Source of the DNA: Embleya scabrispora
GTDB taxonomy: Bacteria > Actinomycetota > Actinomycetes > Streptomycetales > Streptomycetaceae
NCBI RefSeq assembly: GCF_002024165.1
Contig: NZ_MWQN01000001.1
Location: forward strand, 1,426,001 to 1,490,000
Reading direction: 5' to 3'
Length of the DNA stretch: 64,000 nucleotides
The notes beneath the pieces were generated by a model that was not told where the DNA came from, did not search any database, and saw nothing but the letters and a program-made list of their open reading frames with translations. Positions 59,020 to 64,000 of this stretch are shown here, piece after piece; position 1 is the first letter of the stretch, and every line of letters begins with the position of its first letter. The translations under genes and the position numbers were made by a program.

Positions 59020-59825
59020 GATCCCGTACTCCTGTAGTGCCGAATCCCCGTCCGCCACACCAGCAGCGCGATCGTCCAGGCGAGTGCGGCGGCGGCCGGA
59101 GAGGTCCAGGCGAGCCAGTTCGGCCCGCCGAGCGGATCCGCGTGCCCCGTCAGGAACAGCGCGGGCTGATAGCCGACGAGCGCGAGGCCGACCCCGTACC
59201 CGAACACCCGACGCAGCAGCCCCGGGTAGATCGTCGCCGGATAGCGGGCGAACTCCTTGCCGCCGTAGGTGAACGCGTTCGCGATCTCGCCGGATTCGAC
59301 GAACCAGAACGCGACGCAGGCGCCCAGCAGGAACACCGCCGCGAACAACGCGCAGCCCGCGAGCGGGGTGAGCGCGAGCATCAGCGCGCGCGCCGGTGTC
59401 CAGTCGATGTCGGCGTATATGAGAACCGCCACCAGCAGCACCGACGACTGCGCCACGCGCCCGACGCGGCGCAACGCGAAGTCGGTGGCGAGCAGTTGCG
59501 GCAGTACGCGCAGCGGGCGGATGAGGATGGTATCGAGCGTGCCCTTGCGGACGTATGTGGACAGGCGTTCGATGTTCCCCACCAGCAGGTCCGCGAGGTC
59601 GAACGCGAAGGCCGCGAGCGCGGACATCACCAGCACTTCGCGCAGCCCGAATCCGCCGACCGTCGGCGAGACGCGGAACACCACCAGGACCACCGCGGCC
59701 TCGACGAGCGTGCCCAGCGCGCAGGACGCGACGTCGATGGCGAACGACAACCGGTACTGGGTCTGACTGCGGATCTGGGCCCGCACCAGGCGCGCGTACG
59801 CCTGTCCGCCTCCCGGTTCAGCCAC
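59016..59825 (-). CDS. ABC-2 type permease subunit
   Basis: A 269-residue, six-helix membrane subunit of the DUF990-like ABC-2 class. After a short amphipathic N-terminus (RAQIRSQTQYRLSF) the helices are visible as FAIDVASCALGTLVEAAVVLVVF, MSALAAFAFDLADLL, VLLVAVLIYAD, MLALTPLAGCALFAAVFLLG, and a C-terminal pair. The start GTG at 59825 overlaps the previous gene by 8 bp and its stop overlaps the ATPase start as GTGA. It pairs with the next permease as a heterodimeric pore. Confidence 0.88.
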   Translation of the reverse strand: MAEPGGGQAYARLVRAQIRSQTQYRLSFAIDVASCALGTLVEAAVVLVVFRVSPTVGGFGLREVLVMSALAAFAFDLADLLVGNIERLSTYVRKGTLDTILIRPLRVLPQLLATDFALRRVGRVAQSSVLLVAVLIYADIDWTPARALMLALTPLAGCALFAAVFLLGACVAFWFVESGEIANAFTYGGKEFARYPATIYPGLLRRVFGYGVGLALVGYQPALFLTGHADPLGGPNWLAWTSPAAAALAWTIALLVWRTGIRHYRSTGS

Positions 59826-60672
59826 CCTGGATCACCAGCCTGTCGGTGGCGGCGCGCTGCACGCGCCACACGAGCGGGATCAGGATGGCGACCCACACCA
59901 GTTGCAGGACGACGCTGCCGATCTGCTGTGCGGGGCCGGGACGTTCGACCAGCACGTCGAGCGGGATCTGGAACAACCCGGGGAACGGGGTGGCGAACCA
60001 CAGGATGGCCTGCCCCCACTCGGGCAGGAAGCGCAGCGGGAAGAAGGTGCCCGCGAACACCCCGGAGGCGAGCAGCCACACCGCGGTCAGGCCGCGCGCG
60101 TCGAGGAGCCAGAACGCGCCGAGGTTGACCAGATAGCGCAGGGTGAAGCTGAGCACTGTGCCCAGGGTCAGCGAGATCGCGAACAGCGGCACCGTGTAGA
60201 GGCGATGCGGGATGTACAGGGTGAACATCAGGCCGCCGGCGAGGACGGGGACGACCATGCGGGCGAGGACCGCGTAGGCGGCGCGCCCCAGATCGGCGGC
60301 CAGGAACGCTTCGAAGGGGTCGATGGGGCGCAGCAGATCGGCGGTCACGTCACCGCTGCGGACGCGGTCGGCGAGTTCGTTCCAGGACCACACGTGGACG
60401 ACGCTGAGGATGCCCTGGCCGACCCAGACGTAGGTGGCGAGTTGCGTGGTGTCGTAGCCGCCGGGCCGGCGGCCGTCGTCGGCCAGGGCGCGCAGCAGCG
60501 AGTAGATCATCACACCGAAGACGATGTTGGTGAACAGTCCGGCGAGCGCCGCCTGGCGGTACGTGGACCAGCGGCGAAAGCCCGCGCCGAACAGCGCGCC
60601 GAAGCGGTACAAGCGGGCCCGGCGATCGGGCGCGCGGTCGGGCCGCAGCGGGCGCGCGGAAGCGAACGACAT
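59818..60672 (-). CDS. ABC-2 type permease subunit
   Basis: A 284-residue, six-helix membrane subunit related to the viologen-exporter/ABC-2 group. It begins with a basic cytoplasmic tail (RPDRAPDRRARLYRF), then helices such as ALAGLFTNIVFGVMIYSLL and VWVGQGILSVVHVW, and a conserved NELADRVRSGDVTADLLRPIDPFEAF loop (in parts: RVRSGDVTADLLRP). ATG at 60672 is preceded by AAGGGA; an earlier GTG/ATG at 60726 is weaker. It is first in the ABC operon and is divergent from the TerD gene across 285 bp. Confidence 0.9.
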   Translation of the reverse strand: MSFASARPLRPDRAPDRRARLYRFGALFGAGFRRWSTYRQAALAGLFTNIVFGVMIYSLLRALADDGRRPGGYDTTQLATYVWVGQGILSVVHVWSWNELADRVRSGDVTADLLRPIDPFEAFLAADLGRAAYAVLARMVVPVLAGGLMFTLYIPHRLYTVPLFAISLTLGTVLSFTLRYLVNLGAFWLLDARGLTAVWLLASGVFAGTFFPLRFLPEWGQAILWFATPFPGLFQIPLDVLVERPGPAQQIGSVVLQLVWVAILIPLVWRVQRAATDRLVIQGG

Positions 60673-60957
60673 GGTGGAATCCCTTCCCCGGGCGGCGTGC
60701 GGCGTCGGCGGGGCCGAAACGGGCACGCGAGTCCGGGCATACCGGAGTGACCTCGGTCGGAGGCGTGGGGATGCTCACTCTTGGTTTCGTTGCGCCGAGT
60801 CTGATGCGTGACGAACGCCGACTCCGGCCCGCAACACCCCGGGCAAGGCGAGCAAGAATAGCGGACACGCGGGTACGTTTCACCCCGGTTTTACTCACCC
60901 GTCCGAGTGGGCACTCGATTTTTTTGCGCCAGGGGATGAACCGATCAGCCCACTCGT

Positions 60958-62286
60958 GTGACGATCGTGCCCATGGTGCAGCAGTTGGGCAAGGGACAGA
61001 ACACGCCGGTGACCCCCGCGAAGGTGCGCGCGGTCCTCGTCTGGCGACCGGGGCCGGGTACACCCGGTCTGGATGCGTCGGCGCTGTTGTTGGGTGCGTC
61101 CGGTCGCGTCGCGAGTGACGCCGACTTCGTGTTCTACAACCAGCCGGCCCATCCGTCCGGCGCGGTGCGACACGTCGGCAAGGATGAGGGGACCTGGTCG
61201 CGGGACGCGTTGGAGATCGATCTCGAGTCGATGCCGGCGAGCGTGGATCGGGTGGTGCTCGCGGCGTCGGCGCACAACGGCACCTTCGCGGGCATCCGGG
61301 ATCTGCACCTGCTGGTGAGCGACCCGGGGGCCGAGGTGGACCTGGTCCGGTTCGACATCGCGGACGCCACCGTGGAGACCGCGATGCTCGCGGGCGAGCT
61401 GTATCGCCGGGGCGGGGCCTGGAAGTTCCGGGCGATCGGGCAGGGCTACTCGACCGGCCTGGAAGGGCTCGCCACCGATTTCGGCATCTCGGTGACCGCG
61501 CCGCCGACGCCTCCCGCTCCCCCGCGGGTGCAGGCTCCGCCGCCTCCTCCGCCGGTGCAGCAGCCGCCGGCTCCGCCCCGGCTGAACGTCCGCAAGCCCG
61601 AGCCGGCGCCGCGGCCCGCCGCCACGCCGCCGCCGGTCACCCGGCAGTCGCCGGCCCCGAGCAACCCGGCCCGGCCGCCGGTGCGGCTGAGCAAGGTGAC
61701 GTTGACCAAGGCGTCGCCGATGGTCTCGCTGAGCAAGGAGGGCATCACAGGGAGTCGGATGCGGGTGAACCTGAACTGGGTTCAGGCCGCTCCCGGGCGC
61801 GGCATGCTCAAGCGGCTGATGGGGCCGACGGACCTCGACCTGTGCTGCCTGTGGGAGCTGGCGGACGGCAGGAAGGGGATCGTGCAGGCGCTCGGCAACT
61901 CGTTCGGCTCGGCCGACTCGCCCCCGTATGTGTACCTGGATGGTGACGACCGCACGGGCGCCAATGCCGCCGGCGAGAACCTGTTCATCAACCTCGACCA
62001 CAAGAGCAGCTTCAAGCGCCTGTTGATCTTCGCGTTCATCTACAAGGGTGTGACGTTCGACGACGCTCAGGCGGTGGTGACGCTGACGCCGGCGACCGGA
62101 CCCGAGCTGGAGATCAGGCTCGACGAGACCGGCGGCGCGGCGCGGTCGTGCGCGATCGCGCTTGTGCAGAACCAGGGTGGGGATCTGACGATTCAGCGCG
62201 AGGTGCGCTACATCAAGGGCAACCAGGAAAAGGTCGACCAGGCATACGGCTGGGGCCTGCAGTGGCGGGCGGGCACGAAGGACTGA
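60958..62286 (+). CDS. TerD-TerA fusion protein with proline-rich linker
   Basis: A 442-residue cytoplasmic tellurite/stress-resistance-type protein. Residues ~1-180 are a TerD domain (VRAVLVWRPG, DASALLLGASGRVASDADFVFYNQPAHPSG, DRVVLAAS). Residues ~185-250 are a Pro/Ala linker, and ~255-440 are a TerA-like domain (LCCLWELADGRKGIVQALGN, PPYVYLDGDDRTGANAAGEN, LLIFAFIYKG), with the Ca-binding-type acidic residues in DGDDRTG. GTG at 60958 gives MTIVPM, but no strong ribosome site is close, so ATG at 60973 is an alternative. It stands alone, divergent from the ABC operon. Roles of Ter proteins range from tellurite resistance to phage- and stress-linked signalling. Confidence 0.9.
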   Translation: MTIVPMVQQLGKGQNTPVTPAKVRAVLVWRPGPGTPGLDASALLLGASGRVASDADFVFYNQPAHPSGAVRHVGKDEGTWSRDALEIDLESMPASVDRVVLAASAHNGTFAGIRDLHLLVSDPGAEVDLVRFDIADATVETAMLAGELYRRGGAWKFRAIGQGYSTGLEGLATDFGISVTAPPTPPAPPRVQAPPPPPPVQQPPAPPRLNVRKPEPAPRPAATPPPVTRQSPAPSNPARPPVRLSKVTLTKASPMVSLSKEGITGSRMRVNLNWVQAAPGRGMLKRLMGPTDLDLCCLWELADGRKGIVQALGNSFGSADSPPYVYLDGDDRTGANAAGENLFINLDHKSSFKRLLIFAFIYKGVTFDDAQAVVTLTPATGPELEIRLDETGGAARSCAIALVQNQGGDLTIQREVRYIKGNQEKVDQAYGWGLQWRAGTKD

Positions 62287-62746
62287 CGCGGAAGCCGACG
62301 CCCGCGCCCGGCCTCGCGCACGTCGCGGGCACGGCCGCGGGCGCCTTCGCGATCGCGGACACGGTCGCGGGTGCGGGCGCCGTCCCGGTCACAGGGCGCG
62401 GGCGCGTCGGCGGTTGCGGTCGCGAGTGAGTCGGCGGTCGCGGGTGCGGGCGCCGTCCCGGTCACAGGGCGCGGGCGAACCACCGGCTCCGGGCGCGTCG
62501 GCGGTTGCGGGCACATCGCGGTCGTGGGCGGGTCGTCGTCGCGGGCGGGGGTTGGACACGGTCGCGGGCACTGTCGCGTTCACCCACGTGGGGGCGCCCG
62601 CAAGCGCAGGCGCAGGCGCAGGTGCGGACATGACCGCGGTCGCCGGCGCAGACGTATCCCCGTGCCCGCGGGAGCACCCTCGGGGCGGCCATACGGCACG
62701 TGCGGCCAAACGCAGTCGGCCTACGCCCACCCCGCCCCGTGCCCCC
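62287..62746. repeat. 460-bp gap with exact 42-bp direct repeat and GCGGGC words
   Basis: A 42-bp sequence is duplicated exactly at 62363-62404 and 62436-62477 (begins GGTCGCGGGTGCGGGCGCCG, ends GGGCGCGGGCG). A second word, GGGCGCGTCGGCGGTTGCGG, recurs at 62400-62419 and 62491-62510. Other short GCGGGCAC and CGCAGGCGCAGG units fill 62300-62690. No gene is supported; the TerD stop and the unknown gene's stop are convergent here. Confidence 0.8.
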
Positions 62747-63808
62747 TCACGCGTCGTCGGGGTGTGTCCCCTCCGGTCGTACGCCGATGCCCGGCAGGTC
62801 GACGTATCCGCCCGACGTCCATGCCCGGGTGCGCAGTCTGCGGACGCCGTCGATGTCCCAGTGGGCGAATGCCTCCAGGATCGACTCGGCGGCCGCGACC
62901 GCGTGTTCGGCGCCGGGGCGCAGCCAGACCTGGCGTCCGTTGCCCGGCATGTTGCCGAGTTCGAGCCGGTCCTGTCCGACCCGGATCTCGGCCGTGTGCG
63001 CGGGTTCGGCGACGTCGCCCAGGACCAGCAGTACCGGTTCCACCCATCCGACCAGCGGCATGTCCACCACCAGCGAGGTCAGTACGCGCGGAAGCGCGTC
63101 GCGGAAGTCGGCCCAGTCGCGCGGGTCCGGCCCGAACGGCAGGAACAGCTCGGCCAGGCTCATGTCGGGCCGGCTGACGCACCAGATGTACGGCAGTGCG
63201 GCGAGTGATTGCGCGGACTCGAATCCGCGCCGTTCGAAGGCCTCGCCGGCGCGGGTGGGGAACAACTCCATCACCAGCGCCTCGTTCGCGTCGTCGCGCG
63301 AGAGCCGCAGGGTGATCCGGCGCGACCGCCACCGCAACCACGCGGCCGGCCCGCCACGCCAGGGCGCGGGCCCCAGCGTCGCGGTGAGCGCCGCGCCGAG
63401 CCGGGTGTGCGCGGCATCCAACTCCCGCCCGCGGTCGCGGACGTACGGGACCGTGCCCCAGGCGCCGATCCCGCCGCCGCCGTAGGCGTACTGGCCGGGC
63501 ACCACGGGGCCGTGGAGGCCCGGTGTCGGCGGCGGCGGATCCACGCGGACCGGCAGCGGAGCGGTCAGGCGTACGCATGGCGCGCCCTCGGCGTGCTCGC
63601 CGGGATCGCCCCGGCACAGCAGTCCGGGGATGCCGGTCTCGATCACCAGGCGCCCGTCCTCGTCCCGGCGGGTCTCCCAGCCGAGCCGCCCGGCGGTCTC
63701 CTGCAGGGCTTCGACGGACCAGTCCCCCCACTCGGCGCCTCGGGCGGCGAGCAGCGTTCGAGCGAGTGTGTCGGCGGCAGGCATCACGGAGACGGCCATG
63801 CTCGACAT
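62747..63808 (-). CDS. Hypothetical protein, ~353 residues
   Basis: Not recognised. With ATG at 63808 (MSSMAVSVMPAADTLARTLL; the frame is open to 63982 but the extra part is Arg/Pro-rich) it begins with a helical region including AARGAEWGDWSVEALQETAG then RLGWETRRDEDGRLVIETG, the pattern of small actinobacterial hypothetical proteins. The middle is Pro/Gly-rich (VDPPPPTPGLHGPV); a mixed alpha/beta C-terminal part contains ALPYIWCVSRPDMSLAELFLPFG, VDMPLVGWVEPVLLVLGDV and ESILEAFAHWDIDG. No signal peptide or membrane helix. No operon partner. Function unknown. Confidence 0.6.
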   Translation of the reverse strand: MSSMAVSVMPAADTLARTLLAARGAEWGDWSVEALQETAGRLGWETRRDEDGRLVIETGIPGLLCRGDPGEHAEGAPCVRLTAPLPVRVDPPPPTPGLHGPVVPGQYAYGGGGIGAWGTVPYVRDRGRELDAAHTRLGAALTATLGPAPWRGGPAAWLRWRSRRITLRLSRDDANEALVMELFPTRAGEAFERRGFESAQSLAALPYIWCVSRPDMSLAELFLPFGPDPRDWADFRDALPRVLTSLVVDMPLVGWVEPVLLVLGDVAEPAHTAEIRVGQDRLELGNMPGNGRQVWLRPGAEHAVAAAESILEAFAHWDIDGVRRLRTRAWTSGGYVDLPGIGVRPEGTHPDDA

Positions 63809-64000
63809 GGTCACAGCACACGGGTCGATCGGACCAGACCCTTTACCGATCCGCGCTCGAAAAGATCGTCGACGAACCCGCGTTCCCGCGGGCCCGCCGC
63901 GTCCCGAACCACCCCGGTCGTCCGGGCCGACGACCGACCTTGGCCGCCGGCCGGCGACCGCGGTCCGCCGAGCCCCGGACACCGAAAACCAGGCACCGAG
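63809..64000. other. Window end, no gene assigned
   Basis: Upstream region of the unknown gene. The open frames here are Arg/Gly/Pro-rich with no ribosome site. A promoter is likely but none stands out. Confidence 0.4.

Noticed and set aside
60911-60925. CGAGT-GGGC-ACTCG hairpin plus T7 just before the TerD gene
   Set aside because: Stem is only 5 bp and no upstream plus-strand gene ends there; may be part of a promoter instead.

Overview
This window comes from a very GC-rich actinomycete chromosome, most likely a Streptomycetaceae member (Streptomyces, Embleya or Kitasatospora-like). The evidence is extreme third-position GC, frequent GTG starts with GGAGG-type ribosome sites, 4-bp GTGA/ATGA couplings, DmdR/IdeR-type iron boxes, and a gene order (hemE, DUF3000, orphan response regulator, RNase D, thiolase/fadB, dxs, ROK regulator, aconitase) that I recall from Streptomyces core chromosomes. 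The genus is inference; no rRNA or tRNA lies in the window.

1-32.5 kb is mostly conserved core. It runs from the 3'-truncated hemE (minus strand) through a DUF3000 protein, an orphan LuxR-type response regulator and RNase D. An iron-uptake block follows, split into efeU (plus) converging on efeB-efeO (minus), each arm with its own iron box. Next come the fatty-acid oxidation pair fadA-fadB, an acetyltransferase, a LytR-CpsA-Psr wall enzyme, a 1043-residue modular protein with a Pro/Ala repeat linker, and 1.27 kb of repeat-rich DNA without a gene. A short redox operon (SDR, luciferase-like monooxygenase, tandem dimeric alpha/beta-barrel protein), an amino-acid permease, dxs, a ROK repressor, an asparaginase, aconitase and a Gfo/Idh/MocA oxidoreductase complete this half.

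32.5-54.6 kb is more accessory. It holds a PH-domain protein, a Cds1-like PLP enzyme, a SigE-family sigma factor with a membrane partner, DUF2252, an alkylation-repair pair (Ada/AraC/AlkA fusion plus Ogt) and an AbiEi-DUF559 nuclease-like gene whose upstream region carries two perfect DnaA boxes. A secreted metallophosphoesterase with a chitin-binding-type tail is split by an apparent frameshift. Further on are a siderophore (NIS) synthetase with a PP2C-like partner, a HATPase-type regulator, an MFS exporter that appears leaderless, a second frameshifted small gene, a receptor Ser/Thr kinase, two small secreted proteins and a BCCT osmolyte transporter.

54.6-64 kb carries a 1055-residue SF1 helicase with a C-terminal restriction-nuclease-like domain interrupted by a Gly/Ala repeat insertion, a tightly coupled three-gene ABC-2 exporter operon, a TerD-TerA fusion protein, another repeat-filled gap and an unknown gene.

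Two themes recur. One is iron, heme and siderophore handling. The other is short GC-rich repeats (GCGGGC/CGCACC types) that occur between genes and also inside coding regions, where they make low-complexity linkers. The most noteworthy items are the helicase-nuclease, the AbiEi-DUF559/DnaA-box pair, the two apparent frameshifts and the repeat DNA at 16.8-18.1 kb.
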